A DNA stretch of 64,000 bases from positions 2,560,001 to 2,624,000 of the forward strand of contig NZ_CP156082.1 of the NCBI RefSeq assembly GCF_039830145.1, given 5' to 3'. Under the pieces are notes generated by a model. The model made no database searches. It was not told the DNA's origin and saw only the letters and a list, made by a program, of their open reading frames with translations. Of the stretch, positions 1 through 8,947 are shown piece by piece; position 1 is the stretch's first letter, and each line of letters starts with the position of its first letter. Source of the stretch: Croceibacterium sp. TMG7-5b_MA50. GTDB taxonomy: Bacteria; Pseudomonadota; Alphaproteobacteria; Sphingomonadales; Sphingomonadaceae. Both the position numbers and the translations under genes were made by a program.

Positions 1-2
1 TT

Positions 3-1208
3 GCGGAGCCTGGGGAGACGATGCTGGCGCGCCTGTCCGCTGCGGTAGGCGATCCCGCGCTGCCCGGTCCCGCGATCAGCGAGGCGGCCATGCGCCGGGC
101 GATCCGGCGGCAGCCCGAACTGGTCGAATGGCTGGTGCTGCTGCACGACGCCCATGCCCGCGGACAGGCGCAATTGCGCACGCTGGACGATGCGCTGGAG
201 CGTGGCGATGCCAACGCCCTGCCGTGGGACGAGGTGCGCGACTGGTTCCACGCACAGGGCAATTACATCGACGCGCTGGACCGGGAGGCGGAGCGGATCG
301 CGGGCGAGATCGATGCCGATGGCCAGGGCGTGGTGCAGGGCGTGCCGGCACGGCTGGCGAAGCTCGGCGTCAGCATCCGCCCCTTGCGCCAGGCCCGCGC
401 GGGTGCACCGGTGCGGCGGTTCGACCGGGCATCGCGCACGCTGATGATCGACCCCGCACTGCCGCCCGAAAGCCAGCATTTCCTGATGGCATACCAGATC
501 GTGCAACTGGAGATCGGCCGGCTGGTCAAGGCGACCATCGCCGCCTCCGGCCTCAGGTCGGAAGAGGCCCGACGGCTGCTGGCGATTGGCCTCAACAACT
601 ACACCGCCGGCGCGCTGCTGATGCCATACCGCCCCTTCCGCGCCGCCGCGCGGGAGCTGCGCCACGATGTGGACGCCCTGCGCGTCCGTTTCGGCACCAG
701 CTTCGAACAGGTGTGCCACCGCCTGTCCACGCTGCAGCGGCCGGGCGCGGCGGGGGTGCCGGTATTCTTCGGCCGGGTGGACCTGGCAGGCAACATCACC
801 AAGCGGCATTCGGCGACCCGGCTGCAATTCGCCCGCTTCGGCGGGGCCTGCCCGCTGTGGATCGTGCACGAGGCGGCGGGCATCCCCGACCGGATCCTGA
901 CGCAGCTGGCCGAAACGCCGGACGGCGCCCGCTATGTCGTCATGGCCAAGGGGCTCGTGAAGCAGTCCAGCAGCTTCGCCCGGCCCAGCCGCCGCTATGC
1001 CGTCACGCTGGGCTGCGAGGCGGAGCATGCGGCCGAGTTCGTCTATGCCGACACGCTGGATGTCGGCGGCAACGGGGCGACGCCGATCGGCATATCGTGC
1101 CGCATCTGCCCGCGCGAATTGTGCGAACAGCGCGCCTTTCCGCCGGTCGGGCGGGAGCTGATCGTCAGCGCGGACGAACGCGGAACGGTCCCCTATCGCC
1201 TGGGCTGA
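3..1208 (+). CDS. ScfR-type transcriptional regulator, C-terminal part (5' end outside window)
   Basis: The frame is open to the left edge, so the N-terminal XRE helix-turn-helix expected for this family lies outside the window. What remains is an IrrE/ImmA-like middle region followed by a DUF2083-type C-terminal domain. The end carries CRICPRELCEQRAFPP, a cysteine-containing signature typical of short-chain acyl-CoA regulators of the ScfR/RamB group. Such proteins control propionate/glyoxylate metabolism or stress genes by sensing acyl-CoA; the ligand here is inferred only from family. The ATG at 21 is internal and probably not the true start. No partner gene is visible downstream. Confidence 0.75.
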   Translation, partial: AEPGETMLARLSAAVGDPALPGPAISEAAMRRAIRRQPELVEWLVLLHDAHARGQAQLRTLDDALERGDANALPWDEVRDWFHAQGNYIDALDREAERIAGEIDADGQGVVQGVPARLAKLGVSIRPLRQARAGAPVRRFDRASRTLMIDPALPPESQHFLMAYQIVQLEIGRLVKATIAASGLRSEEARRLLAIGLNNYTAGALLMPYRPFRAAARELRHDVDALRVRFGTSFEQVCHRLSTLQRPGAAGVPVFFGRVDLAGNITKRHSATRLQFARFGGACPLWIVHEAAGIPDRILTQLAETPDGARYVVMAKGLVKQSSSFARPSRRYAVTLGCEAEHAAEFVYADTLDVGGNGATPIGISCRICPRELCEQRAFPPVGRELIVSADERGTVPYRLG

Positions 1209-1438
1209 CCGGCCGGCGCCGCCGCCCGACAGGTTCGCAGATGCGGCAATGAAAGGAAATCAGGAAACAATAGATGTCCGCTATCCGACCTTCATGGATC
1301 GGCTTGAAGGTGTATCAATTCGGGAGCATAATTGCCGGGCTGTAAAACAGGGCGAGTCGCAAAGAAGGCGATAGTCTACGGGGCAGTTCTTTATTTAATT
1401 CAGCTGTTGGCTGCCCATTCTTGTGGGAGAGATGCAGC

Positions 1439-3097
1439 ATGCCTGTGCCAGAACTGCGGGCGATCACCCGCGCCATCGTGGCGGAGCGGGCGGGATGGAC
1501 CGCGCGCGACAACCTTGTGGCCCGTCTGCCGGACGACCGCCGCCGTGCCCTGCTGGGCGTGGTGGTGGACGAACAGGCCCTCGCCTCCGCCATGGCGGAG
1601 GCGCCGCAGGCGCCCGCCGCCCCCGACTTCGCGCCCGCCGTCGATTGGCGCAACCGGAACGGCAACCACGTCACCCCGCCCAAGGACCAGGGCGGCTGCG
1701 GGTCATGCGTGTCGTTCTGCTGCGTCGGGCTGGTCGAATCCATGTGCTCCATCGAGCATGGGCAGAGGCCCGATCTGTCGGAGGCGGATTCGCACTTCTG
1801 CTCGTCCCACGGGGCCAGTTGCAGCGGCTGGTGGCCGAACGACGCGCTGGGCCAGATCCGCAGCCGCGGCGTCGTGGCGGAGGCGGACTTTCCTTATTCC
1901 TCCGCCTTCGGCAGCGGCGGCACGCCCGCCTGCCGCAACGTGGCGGACCGCAACCGCAAGATCTACAAGATCGGCAGCTTCGGCGCGCTGGTCAGCGCGA
2001 CCGACCGCAAGAACCACCTGACCAATGTGGGCCCATGTTCGGCGGTGCTGCAGGTGTTCAGCGATTTCTTCACCTATGGCAGCGGGGTGTATCGCCATGT
2101 CAGCGGCGGGTACGAAGGGCTGCATTGCGTGCTGGTGATCGGCTATTCGGAGGCGCAGCAATGCTGGATCTGCAAGAACAGCTGGGGCACCGGCTGGGGT
2201 GACGGCGGCTATTTCCGGATCGGCTACGGCCAGTGCCAGATCGACACCACCTACCCGTTCCACTGGGCGCGCGGCGTCACCCGCCCGGGTGTTAACTGGA
2301 GCGGCTGGGAAGGTCTCGGCGGTCAGATCACCTCACGCCCGCAGGCCGTGTCGTGGGGGCCGAACCGGATCGACGTGTTCGCCCGCGGTCTCGATTCCGC
2401 CGTGCATCACAAATGGTGGGACGGCAGCGGCTGGCGCGGCTGGGAAAGCATGGGCGGGCTGATCCATGGCGCGCCCGCCGTCAGCTCCTGGGCCAGCGGG
2501 CGGCTGGACGTGTTCGGGGTGGGCACCGATCACCGGCTGCACCACAAATGGTACCAGGGCGGGTGGAGCGGGTGGGAAAGCCTGGGCGGCTTCCTGACGT
2601 CCGAACCCGCAGCGGTGTCGTGGGGCCGCGACCGGATCGACGTGTTCGCGCGCGGCGGCGACAACGCGCTGTGGCACCTGTGGTGGGACGGCACGGCGTG
2701 GCGCGGCTGGGAAAGCCTGGGCGGGCAGATCTCCACCGCGCCCGGCGTATGCAGCTGGGGTCCAAACCGGATCGACGTGTTCGCGGGCGGCATGGACCAT
2801 CACCTGTGGCACCGCTGGTGGGACGGCACCGCTTGGCGCGGGTGGGAAGATCTGGGCGGCATCATTACGGAGGCGCCGGGTGCCGAATGCTGGGGCGCCA
2901 ACCGGATCGACGTGTTCGCGCGCGGCACCGACATGCACATGTACCACAAGAACTGGAACGGTTCGGCGTGGTCGGACTATGCCGACCTCGGCGGCGTGCT
3001 GGGATCGGGCGTCGGCGTCAGCAGCTGGGGCACCAACCGGCTGGACACCTTCGTCATGGGGACCGACAGCCAGATGTGGCACAAATGGACGCTGTGA
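1439..3097 (+). CDS. papain-family (C1) cysteine protease with C-terminal six-repeat beta-propeller
   Basis: The start at 1439 has a GGGAGAG ribosome site just upstream and gives 552 residues. Residues about 65-280 form a C1 peptidase: oxyanion Gln84 in KDQGGCGSC, nucleophile Cys90, His229 in [10 protein letters not shown] and Asn247 in [15 protein letters not shown]. The usual Trp after the active Cys is Val. Residues about 287-552 are six repeats of roughly 45 residues of the form WxGWExLGG...[15 protein letters not shown]...HKWWDG, matching DUF346 / PLL-type lectin propellers. There is no obvious signal peptide or membrane segment, so export is uncertain. The stop overlaps the start of a chagasin-like inhibitor gene, suggesting that protease and inhibitor are co-expressed. 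The propeller probably binds a glycan, which is inference from family. Confidence 0.88.
   Translation: MPVPELRAITRAIVAERAGWTARDNLVARLPDDRRRALLGVVVDEQALASAMAEAPQAPAAPDFAPAVDWRNRNGNHVTPPKDQGGCGSCVSFCCVGLVESMCSIEHGQRPDLSEADSHFCSSHGASCSGWWPNDALGQIRSRGVVAEADFPYSSAFGSGGTPACRNVADRNRKIYKIGSFGALVSATDRKNHLTNVGPCSAVLQVFSDFFTYGSGVYRHVSGGYEGLHCVLVIGYSEAQQCWICKNSWGTGWGDGGYFRIGYGQCQIDTTYPFHWARGVTRPGVNWSGWEGLGGQITSRPQAVSWGPNRIDVFARGLDSAVHHKWWDGSGWRGWESMGGLIHGAPAVSSWASGRLDVFGVGTDHRLHHKWYQGGWSGWESLGGFLTSEPAAVSWGRDRIDVFARGGDNALWHLWWDGTAWRGWESLGGQISTAPGVCSWGPNRIDVFAGGMDHHLWHRWWDGTAWRGWEDLGGIITEAPGAECWGANRIDVFARGTDMHMYHKNWNGSAWSDYADLGGVLGSGVGVSSWGTNRLDTFVMGTDSQMWHKWTL
2297..3094 (+). repeat. six in-frame propeller repeats (about 45 codons each)
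   Basis: [45 protein letters not shown] and WSDYADLGG mark the six unit starts. Each is followed by a (S/C)W(G/A)xxR(I/L)D(V/T)F strand and an HKWW-like strand. The last unit is the most divergent. Confidence 0.85.
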
Positions 3098-3402
3098 ACG
3101 CAGGGGGCGAGCAGGCGGCGATGGATGTCGAGGTGCGCGCGGGCGAGGCGTTCAACGTCGACCTGCCGCAGCTCGGCGTCGCCGGGTACCAGTGGCTGGT
3201 GGCGGAGCTGCCTGCCGGTGTCACGCTGGTGGACGACAGCACCGCGGGGCCGGGGGCGGGCGCCGCGCCCGGCACGCCGGCCCAGCGGCGCTTCCGCTTC
3301 ATGGTGGAGGCGCCGGGCCGGTACCGGGTGGTGCTGGCGGCGAAACGCGCGTGGGAGGCGCAGCCGGCCCGCCGGCAGGTGGTGGAGGTGACGGCCCGCT
3401 AG
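3085..3402 (+). CDS. chagasin-like (inhibitor family I42) cysteine protease inhibitor
   Basis: This is a 105-residue protein. Its pattern is that of I42/chagasin inhibitors: a GYQW loop in the position of the family NPTTGY loop, then [10 protein letters not shown], then KRAWE in the position of the RPW loop, ending in a VEV strand. These three loops normally plug the active site of C1 peptidases. It lies directly behind a C1 peptidase, so the natural target is probably that enzyme. ATG 3085 overlaps the protease gene by 13 nt; GTG 3094 (GTGA overlap) and ATG 3121 are alternatives. No signal peptide is seen, unlike many bacterial chagasins, so it may act in the cytoplasm as self-protection. 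Confidence 0.72.
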   Translation: MDAVNAGGEQAAMDVEVRAGEAFNVDLPQLGVAGYQWLVAELPAGVTLVDDSTAGPGAGAAPGTPAQRRFRFMVEAPGRYRVVLAAKRAWEAQPARRQVVEVTAR

Positions 3403-3692
3403 CTGCGCGCGCGGGCGTGCAGCGTCAGGCCCGCCGCGACCAGCAGCGCGGCGACCATCAGCAGCATGGGCCACACCAGCGCTGCCATGGATGCGGGATC
3501 GGCCGCGACACACAGCGCCAGCGACAGGGCACACAGTGCCGCGCCCAGCACGCGCAGCGTCACCTGCACCTCGCCCGTCAGCCGGCGCGCGCCCATCACC
3601 TGCCGCCAGTGCGCCTGCATGGCCAGCGCCAGCGCCGCCATCCCGCCGGTCGCCGCCAGCAGCGCGAGCAGCAGCAGCAGCCCGTCAGACAT
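3399..3692 (-). CDS. DUF3325 small membrane protein
   Basis: This 97-residue protein has three hydrophobic segments (about residues 4-26, 46-63 and 70-90) and a short Arg-rich cytoplasmic loop, as in DUF3325. The start MSDGLL overlaps the stop of the upstream PepSY gene by 8 nt, so it is the third gene of a leftward operon. DUF3649-PepSY-DUF3325 trios usually sit near siderophore receptors and are linked to iron uptake. The molecular role is unknown. Confidence 0.72.
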   Translation of the reverse strand: MSDGLLLLLALLAATGGMAALALAMQAHWRQVMGARRLTGEVQVTLRVLGAALCALSLALCVAADPASMAALVWPMLLMVAALLVAAGLTLHARARS

Positions 3693-5373
3693 GGGCAGGC
3701 CGGCCGTAGGCGGGCGTCGCCGCGACCATCCGGGCGGCCCGGCGGCTGAGGCGCCAGCCGGTAAACGCGGCCAGCCCGCCGCCCGCCAGCAGCACCAGAT
3801 CGACCCCGGCGACCGGCCAGTAGCCTTCGCCGATCGTCGCCAGCAGGTGGTCGCCGGTGCCCGCCCAATTGACCAGCACCGCCGCGATCGCCAGCGCACC
3901 CGCGGCCCAGCACTGCTCGCCCCAGGCGGGTGACAGCCCGGCGGCGGCGGACGGCCGGGCGCGGAACGCGGCATGGATCAGCGCCGCGATCCACGCGCCG
4001 CAGAAGATGCCGATCTGCCACTGGTTGTACGCCGCCATGCCGGCCGGCAGCATCCGGTTGGCGAGCAGCATGGCGCAGGTCGCCACCAGCATGCCGGTGA
4101 CGCTGGTCACCGCCAGCGCATCGGCGACCCGCGCGCCCGGATGGCCGGCGGCGGCATGCTTGCGGCGGCGCTTCTCCACGAAGAACAGGAAGCCGGTGGC
4201 AATGCAGGCGCAGCCCATCAGCCCGCCCGCGAACAGCAGCCAGCGCAGCGGCCAGTGGCGGAAGAACTGGAAGTGCAGGCCATACAGGAAGCCGTAGGTG
4301 CCCTGGATCGCGGTGGCAGGCGGGTTCTCGTACAACAGGCGGCCGTCCGATGCGGCGTAATGCAGCGTCTCGGCACTCGCCACCCGGTCCACCGTATCGC
4401 GGGTGATCGACACGTATGCGTCGGCATCGCCCAGGTGGGTGATCGTCACCATGCCAACGTCGCCCGGCGTACCCTTCGCCGCCCAGCGCGCCCGCGCGTC
4501 CGCCATCATCGGATCGACCGGAGCCAGGGGACCAGGCCGGCCCGACGGTTCGAACGGCAGGCCGGTGCCGGCGATCTCCACCCCCTGTTGTTTGACGAGG
4601 AGTGGGTTCATCACCTCGTTAGGGCTGGGGAAGAACATGTAGGCGAAGATCAGCAGGCCCGACAGCGTGATCAGGAACAGGAACGGCAGCGCCAGCACGC
4701 CGGTCATGTTGTGGACGTCCAGCGTCGATCGCAGCCGCGCCTTCTCGGGCCGGAAGGTGAAGAATTCGCGGAAGATCTTGCGGTGCATGACCACCCCGCT
4801 GACCAGCGCCACCAGCATCGCCATGCCCGCGGCGAACACGATCCAGTAGCCTGCGTTCTGCCATTGCAGGTGCAGCATGAAGTGCAGCGGGAAGAAGAAC
4901 CCGGTGCCCAGCGCCAGCCGGTTCTGCAGCTCCGCCGGCAGCCGCTCCCCGGTCTGCGGGTCGATCGAGGCGTAGCCGTAGACGTGCACGTGATCGAGCA
5001 GCGGGTCCGCCGGCTTGTTGGGCACGTCGAACGCGCCGTAGACCCGCCACAGCGGGTCGCGGTGATTAGTGTAGACGCCCATGTCGCCCAGGCGCAGCGC
5101 ACCCGCCGGGGGCAGGTCGCCGATCACATCACCCTGTGCGATCCGCATGCTGAGCGGATCGGGCCGGATGCCGTCGATCACCGGGCGTACCGCCCGGTCG
5201 AAGGACGGGAAGGGCGCGGCGTGGGTGCGGGTTTCGGGCACGCTCCACCGGTCAATCTCCCGGTCGAACACCGACAGCGAGCCGAAGAAGAACACCGCCA
5301 TCAGCACGAAGCCGACCATGAGGCCAACCCAAGTGTGGAGGTAGGCCATGGAGAGGCGGAAGGTCTCACGCAT
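3685..5373 (-). CDS. PepSY-associated transmembrane protein (iron/siderophore uptake type)
   Basis: This is a 562-residue inner-membrane protein. It begins with a helix-rich MRETFRLSMAYLHTWVGLM segment typical of PepSY_TM proteins (PiuB/FhuF-neighbour type). A long periplasmic PepSY region follows, then further transmembrane segments around residues 195-215, 240-265, 370-395 and the C-terminal part. Relatives are thought to reduce or release iron from imported ferric siderophores; that role is from family knowledge. It starts 6 nt after the DUF3649 stop and overlaps the DUF3325 start. A Fur-like box in front of the operon (5714-5722) fits iron repression. Confidence 0.85.
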   Translation of the reverse strand: MRETFRLSMAYLHTWVGLMVGFVLMAVFFFGSLSVFDREIDRWSVPETRTHAAPFPSFDRAVRPVIDGIRPDPLSMRIAQGDVIGDLPPAGALRLGDMGVYTNHRDPLWRVYGAFDVPNKPADPLLDHVHVYGYASIDPQTGERLPAELQNRLALGTGFFFPLHFMLHLQWQNAGYWIVFAAGMAMLVALVSGVVMHRKIFREFFTFRPEKARLRSTLDVHNMTGVLALPFLFLITLSGLLIFAYMFFPSPNEVMNPLLVKQQGVEIAGTGLPFEPSGRPGPLAPVDPMMADARARWAAKGTPGDVGMVTITHLGDADAYVSITRDTVDRVASAETLHYAASDGRLLYENPPATAIQGTYGFLYGLHFQFFRHWPLRWLLFAGGLMGCACIATGFLFFVEKRRRKHAAAGHPGARVADALAVTSVTGMLVATCAMLLANRMLPAGMAAYNQWQIGIFCGAWIAALIHAAFRARPSAAAGLSPAWGEQCWAAGALAIAAVLVNWAGTGDHLLATIGEGYWPVAGVDLVLLAGGGLAAFTGWRLSRRAARMVAATPAYGRPAHV

Positions 5374-5379
5374 GGCCGG

Positions 5380-5688
5380 TCACACCATCTGCCGGGATAC
5401 GAACCAGCATGCGGCGACCATCGCACAGCCGCCGCCGCCCAGCACCAGCCACACGACGGGCAGGCGCGGTTCGGCGAAGGCCCACAGGACCGCCGCGCCA
5501 TACAGCAGGAAGGACATGAGCCAGGCCAGGGTCTGCGCCTCGAAGAACGGCAGCCCGGCGGCGAAGCCCGCCAGCGTGATGGCGGCGGTCAGGCCATAGG
5601 CGAACAGGTAGCCGCCGATGATCGCCGCGCCGAATCGCGACAGGACGGTGGCCGATCGGGCGACAGAGACACTGGAGGCAAAGGTCAC
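5380..5688 (-). CDS. DUF3649 small membrane protein
   Basis: This protein of about 102 residues has three predicted membrane helices (FGAAIIGGYLFAYGL, LMSFLLYGAAVLWAF, WLVLGGGGCAMVAACWF), as in DUF3649. GTG at 5688 is preferred because AGAGG lies six bases upstream; GTG at 5706 or 5694 are in frame but have poor ribosome sites. It is the first gene of the DUF3649-PepSY-DUF3325 operon and lies right behind the Fur-like box. Confidence 0.7.
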   Translation of the reverse strand: MTFASSVSVARSATVLSRFGAAIIGGYLFAYGLTAAITLAGFAAGLPFFEAQTLAWLMSFLLYGAAVLWAFAEPRLPVVWLVLGGGGCAMVAACWFVSRQMV

Positions 5689-5713
5689 GGGCACCCTCTG
5701 CCTCACCCGCGAG

Positions 5714-5722
5714 TGATTATCA
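5714..5722 (-). promoter_or_regulatory. Fur-like iron box core
   Basis: Read on the minus strand, TGATAATCA matches the centre of the classical Fur box and sits about 26 bases before the start of the DUF3649 gene. The flanks match the 19-bp consensus only partly. The iron-uptake operon behind it makes the assignment plausible. Confidence 0.5.
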
Positions 5723-5733
5723 ATAGGAGGAAA

Positions 5734-6126
5734 TCAATCCCGTCGTTGCCAGGTCTCCGGCCACTCGGCCTGCGGCAAGGCGCGGATATCGCTGACGAGG
5801 CACCGCTCCGCGCCCGTGCCGCTGGCGCGCGGCACCAGCAATTGTGCCGGCCGCCCGGTGCACACCCGGTCCCCTCCGCGCGACACCAGGCCGATGGCGG
5901 TGGCGTAACTGGCATTGGGGCAACCGGGCCGCAGTGTCAGCTCGTAAGCCTGGCGGAAGCCCAGCCGCACCAGCACCTTGTCGGGCCCCGCATCGGCAAA
6001 GCCGTCCACCTGCGAACTGAAGAAGCATTCCTGCGCTGTGCCGGCCGCGGCCACGTCGCCGGTCCCGTCAGGGGCGGTGCAGGCAGCCAGAGCCGGCAGC
6101 GTGGCGAGCAGGGGGAGAAGGCGCAT
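5734..6126 (-). CDS. DUF6491-like lipoprotein
   Basis: The protein has 130 residues, with a lipoprotein signal ending LPALAAC (lipidated Cys16). The mature part has paired cysteines (Cys34, Cys69, Cys89, Cys109) and the QVDGFADAGPDKVLVR pattern seen in DUF6491 proteins of sphingomonads. The start is set at MRLLPL because the longer frame would bury the signal sequence. Function is unknown. It lies upstream of the iron operon but is separated from it by the Fur-like box. Confidence 0.65.
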   Translation of the reverse strand: MRLLPLLATLPALAACTAPDGTGDVAAAGTAQECFFSSQVDGFADAGPDKVLVRLGFRQAYELTLRPGCPNASYATAIGLVSRGGDRVCTGRPAQLLVPRASGTGAERCLVSDIRALPQAEWPETWQRRD

Positions 6127-6224
6127 GGGCTGGGTCCTTTCGGCAGGCTGGCCTGTTGCACAGTGCGCGAGCGGGCGGGCCGGTTCCGGTGGCGGATCGC
6201 GCGACCGCGCTGTACGGGGCGGGA

Positions 6225-6974
6225 ATGACGGATGGATGGCTGCTCTACATGCTGGCGGTGCCGGCGGTGATCCTGCTCGGCCTGTCGAAGGGCGGGTTCG
6301 CGGGGATGGGCGCGCTCGCCATGCCGATGCTGGCACTGGTGGTCGATCCGGTGCGCGCCGCCGCCATCCTGCTGCCGATCCTGATTGCGCAGGACGCGGT
6401 CGGCGTCTGGGCGTTCCGCCGCAGCGTGGACTGGCGGCTGATCGGCTGGATGATGCCGGGCGCGCTGCTGGGGGTCTGGCTGGGCTACGTCTTCGCGGCC
6501 AGCCTGTCCGCCGCCACGGTGATGACCATGGTGGGCGCGATCTCCATCACCTTTGGCCTGTACCGCCTGTGGGCGGCGCGCCATGCGGCCCCGGTGGCCG
6601 TGCGCCGTTGGCCCGAATGGGTCGGCACGCTGTTAGGGGTGGTGTCCGGCTATACCAGCCAGATCGCCCATGCCGGGCAGCCGCCGTTCCAGGTGTGGGT
6701 GCTGCCGCGCGGCCTGCCGCGCGACGTGCTGGTCGGCACCACCGCCCTGTTCTTCGCCGCGCTGAACTGGATCAAGGTGCCCGCCTATCTGGCGCTGGGC
6801 CAGTTCAGCCCGCAGAACCTGATCGTGTCCGCCGCCCTGTTCCCGCTGGCGATTGCCGCCACCTTCGCGGGCGTGTGGCTGGTGCGGCGCGTGCCCGCCG
6901 AACGGTTCTATACCGCGATCTACTGCCTGATGGTGGCGGTCGGCGTCGCGCTGATCTGGGAAGCCGCCGCTTAG
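6225..6974 (+). CDS. TauE/SafE (TSUP) family membrane transporter
   Basis: This 249-residue polytopic protein has about eight hydrophobic helices. GLSKGGFAGMGALAMP near the N terminus and GYTSQIAHAGQPPFQVW in the middle are the paired TSUP signatures. The family exports sulfite, sulfoacetate or other small anions; the substrate here cannot be told. ATG 6225 is chosen over an upstream in-frame ATG because it begins directly before the first helix. It converges on, and overlaps by 4 nt, the rarD-like gene. Confidence 0.82.
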   Translation: MTDGWLLYMLAVPAVILLGLSKGGFAGMGALAMPMLALVVDPVRAAAILLPILIAQDAVGVWAFRRSVDWRLIGWMMPGALLGVWLGYVFAASLSAATVMTMVGAISITFGLYRLWAARHAAPVAVRRWPEWVGTLLGVVSGYTSQIAHAGQPPFQVWVLPRGLPRDVLVGTTALFFAALNWIKVPAYLALGQFSPQNLIVSAALFPLAIAATFAGVWLVRRVPAERFYTAIYCLMVAVGVALIWEAAA

Positions 6975-7864
6975 GCCGCCACGCGGTTGCGCCGCGCCAG
7001 CAGGTTGCCCGCGACATAGACAGCAAGGCCCGCCCAGATCAGGCCGAAGCTCGCGATGCGGCGCGCGTCCAGCGTTTCCCCGAACAGGGTGATCGCCAGC
7101 ACGAATTGCAGCGACGGCGCGATGAACTGCAACAGGCCCAGCGTGGTCAGGCGCAGCGCGCGGGCAGCCGCGGCGAACAGCAGCAGCGGCACGGTGGTGA
7201 CCGCGCCCGCCAGCACCAGCAGCGCGGTCAGCCCGGCTTCCTGCCCGAAGCTCATCCCGCCATGTCCCGCCAGCCACCACAGGTAGCCGAGCGCGATCGG
7301 CGCCAGCAGCATGGTCTCCACCGTCAGGCCGGACAGCGCGTCCACCGGCGCCAGTTTGCGGATCAGGCCGTAGAAGGCGAAGCTGAGCGCGATCGACAGG
7401 CTGAGCCACAGGCCGGTGCCCGCATCCAGCGCCAGCACCGCGACGCCAGCGCCCGCCAGCACCACGGCGGCCGCCTGCGCCCGGCGCAGCCGTTCGCCCA
7501 GCAGCGCCACGCCCAGCGCGATGTTGATGAGAGGGTTCAGGAAATAGGCCATGCTGGCCGCCAGCACCTGATGGTGCTGCACCGCCCAGACATACAGCAG
7601 CCAGTTGGCCGCGATCAGCGCTGCGCTCGCCGCCAGCATCGCCAGCACGCGCGGCGCCGTCAGCGCCTGCCACACCGCGCCGCCGCGGCGGGCCAGCAGC
7701 ACCAGCGGCAGCAGCAGCACGACCGACCAGACCACGCGTTGCGCCACGATCTCCGTCCCCGCCACGCTGGCGACGAAATGGAAATAGACCGGCAGCAGGC
7801 CCCACAACACGTAAGCGCCCACCCCGCTCGCCAAACCGCGGCGGCTTTCCGGCATGTCGGTCAT
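6971..7864 (-). CDS. rarD: RarD-type EamA family transporter
   Basis: This 297-residue protein has ten predicted helices in two EamA halves. The RarD hallmarks GVGAYVLWGLLPVYFHFV at the start, IAANWLLYVWAV, and FFLNPLIN-like FLNPLINIALGV are all visible. RarD proteins are putative drug/metabolite exporters; the substrate is unknown. ATG 7864 and ATG 7855 are both possible starts. Confidence 0.85.
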   Translation of the reverse strand: MTDMPESRRGLASGVGAYVLWGLLPVYFHFVASVAGTEIVAQRVVWSVVLLLPLVLLARRGGAVWQALTAPRVLAMLAASAALIAANWLLYVWAVQHHQVLAASMAYFLNPLINIALGVALLGERLRRAQAAAVVLAGAGVAVLALDAGTGLWLSLSIALSFAFYGLIRKLAPVDALSGLTVETMLLAPIALGYLWWLAGHGGMSFGQEAGLTALLVLAGAVTTVPLLLFAAAARALRLTTLGLLQFIAPSLQFVLAITLFGETLDARRIASFGLIWAGLAVYVAGNLLARRNRVAA

Positions 7865-7943
7865 GGTTCTTGTGCACCTGCGAGAAGAAGCGTCGCTGTC
7901 GCCCTGCGCCGGGCGCGCCGCCCTGTCCAGCGGGCTTGTGCTT

Positions 7944-8807
7944 TCAGGGGCGAAAGCCCGCCAGCAGCAGCGCCCCGTCCAGCGGATCGCCCTCCGGCTC
8001 GCTCAGCCGCGCGACGGTACGGGCGCGCAGCCATGGGCGCATGCGCGGGGCCAGGCCGCCGACCAGCGCGCAGGCCGGTGCGCCGCGGGCGAAGATGGTG
8101 TCGATGAACCGTTCCAGGTGGCTTGCCGCCTCCTCCACGATGGCGCGCGCATTGGGATCGCCCGCTTCCGCATGGTCCATCACCAGCGGGGCAAAGGCGC
8201 CGTAATCGCGCGGGGTCGCGCCATCCATCCAGGCGATCGCCTGCGCAGCATCGTGGTTCCAGCGCTCGCTGACCGCCAGGCTCAGCTCCGTGGCGCGGGT
8301 GCGCCCGTCCAGGGCCCGCAGCGCGTGGCGCATGGCCGACAGACCCAGCGCCGCGCCGCTCCCCTCGTCGGAGATGGGGAAGCCGTATCCGCCCAGCGTG
8401 AAATCCTCACCACCGACGCGCAGCTGCACCGCGCTGCCGGTGCCTACGATCAGGATCGCCCCGTCGCGCCCGCCATGCGCGCCCAGATTGGCGATCAGCG
8501 CGTCGGTGGCGAAGGCGATGCTGGCAAAGCCGAAGGGCAGCGCGGCCAGTTCCGCCCGCACGTCCGCCCGGCCGAGCCCGGCGATGCCCATGCCGGCGCG
8601 TACCTCCCCGCGCTGCCCGGCCGTCACGCCCGCCTGCGCCAGCGCCTGCCCGGTGATGTCCAGCAGCCGGGCGTGCAGCGCATCCGCGCCGATGCTGGCA
8701 TTGGCGGTGCCGTGCGCCTGTGCGCTGCCGATCACCGCGCCGCCCGCATCCACCAGCCGCGCGCGACAATTGCTGCCCCCCGCGTCGACACCCAGGTAGA
8801 AGGTCAT
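7944..8807 (-). CDS. BadF/BadG-type sugar kinase (GlcNAc/MurNAc kinase candidate)
   Basis: A 287-residue ASKHA-fold kinase. The N-terminal phosphate loop GVDAGGSNCRARL and the second loop IVGTGSAVQLRVGG are clear, as is EGSGAALG. BadF-type members phosphorylate N-acetylglucosamine, glucosamine or, in clostridial MurK, N-acetylmuramic acid. It is transcribed away from murQ, whose substrate is MurNAc-6-phosphate, so a MurK-like role supplying that substrate is a reasonable inference. AAGGTGG lies just before ATG 8807, which decides the start. Plain GlcNAc kinase activity is the main alternative. Confidence 0.8.
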   Translation of the reverse strand: MTFYLGVDAGGSNCRARLVDAGGAVIGSAQAHGTANASIGADALHARLLDITGQALAQAGVTAGQRGEVRAGMGIAGLGRADVRAELAALPFGFASIAFATDALIANLGAHGGRDGAILIVGTGSAVQLRVGGEDFTLGGYGFPISDEGSGAALGLSAMRHALRALDGRTRATELSLAVSERWNHDAAQAIAWMDGATPRDYGAFAPLVMDHAEAGDPNARAIVEEAASHLERFIDTIFARGAPACALVGGLAPRMRPWLRARTVARLSEPEGDPLDGALLLAGFRP

Positions 8808-8852
8808 GTGCCACCTTTCCGTCAGCCAGTGAGGCGCGATACCAGCCCGGCA

Positions 8853-8864
8853 TGACAAATGTCA
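8853..8864. promoter_or_regulatory. inverted repeat TGACA-AA-TGTCA in the kinase/murQ divergent region
   Basis: A perfect 5-bp inverted repeat with a 2-base centre lies between two divergently transcribed cell-wall sugar genes, where a shared regulator would bind. No regulator gene lies next to it. Confidence 0.35.
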
Positions 8865-8888
8865 GCGGAGCCCGCAGATGGCCCATGC

Positions 8889-8907
8889 CCTGCATCTATG
8901 GTGCAGG
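8889..8907. promoter_or_regulatory. inverted repeat CCTGCA-N7-TGCAGG upstream of murQ
   Basis: This is a perfect 6-bp inverted repeat with a 7-base spacer, about 40 bases before the murQ start. It could be an operator or a small hairpin in the murQ leader. Confidence 0.35.
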
Positions 8908-8947
8908 CGGTGGCGTGCGCGGGTGGCTGCGATACACAGGAGGCGCG

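Noticed and set aside
1274-1345. 23-codon ORF before the protease gene
   Set aside because: No convincing ribosome site, no recognisable product; may be chance in the 230-base gap.
2333-3082. Long minus-strand frame opposite the propeller repeats
   Set aside because: Mirror of the repeat coding sequence; composition and lack of a start signal indicate a shadow.
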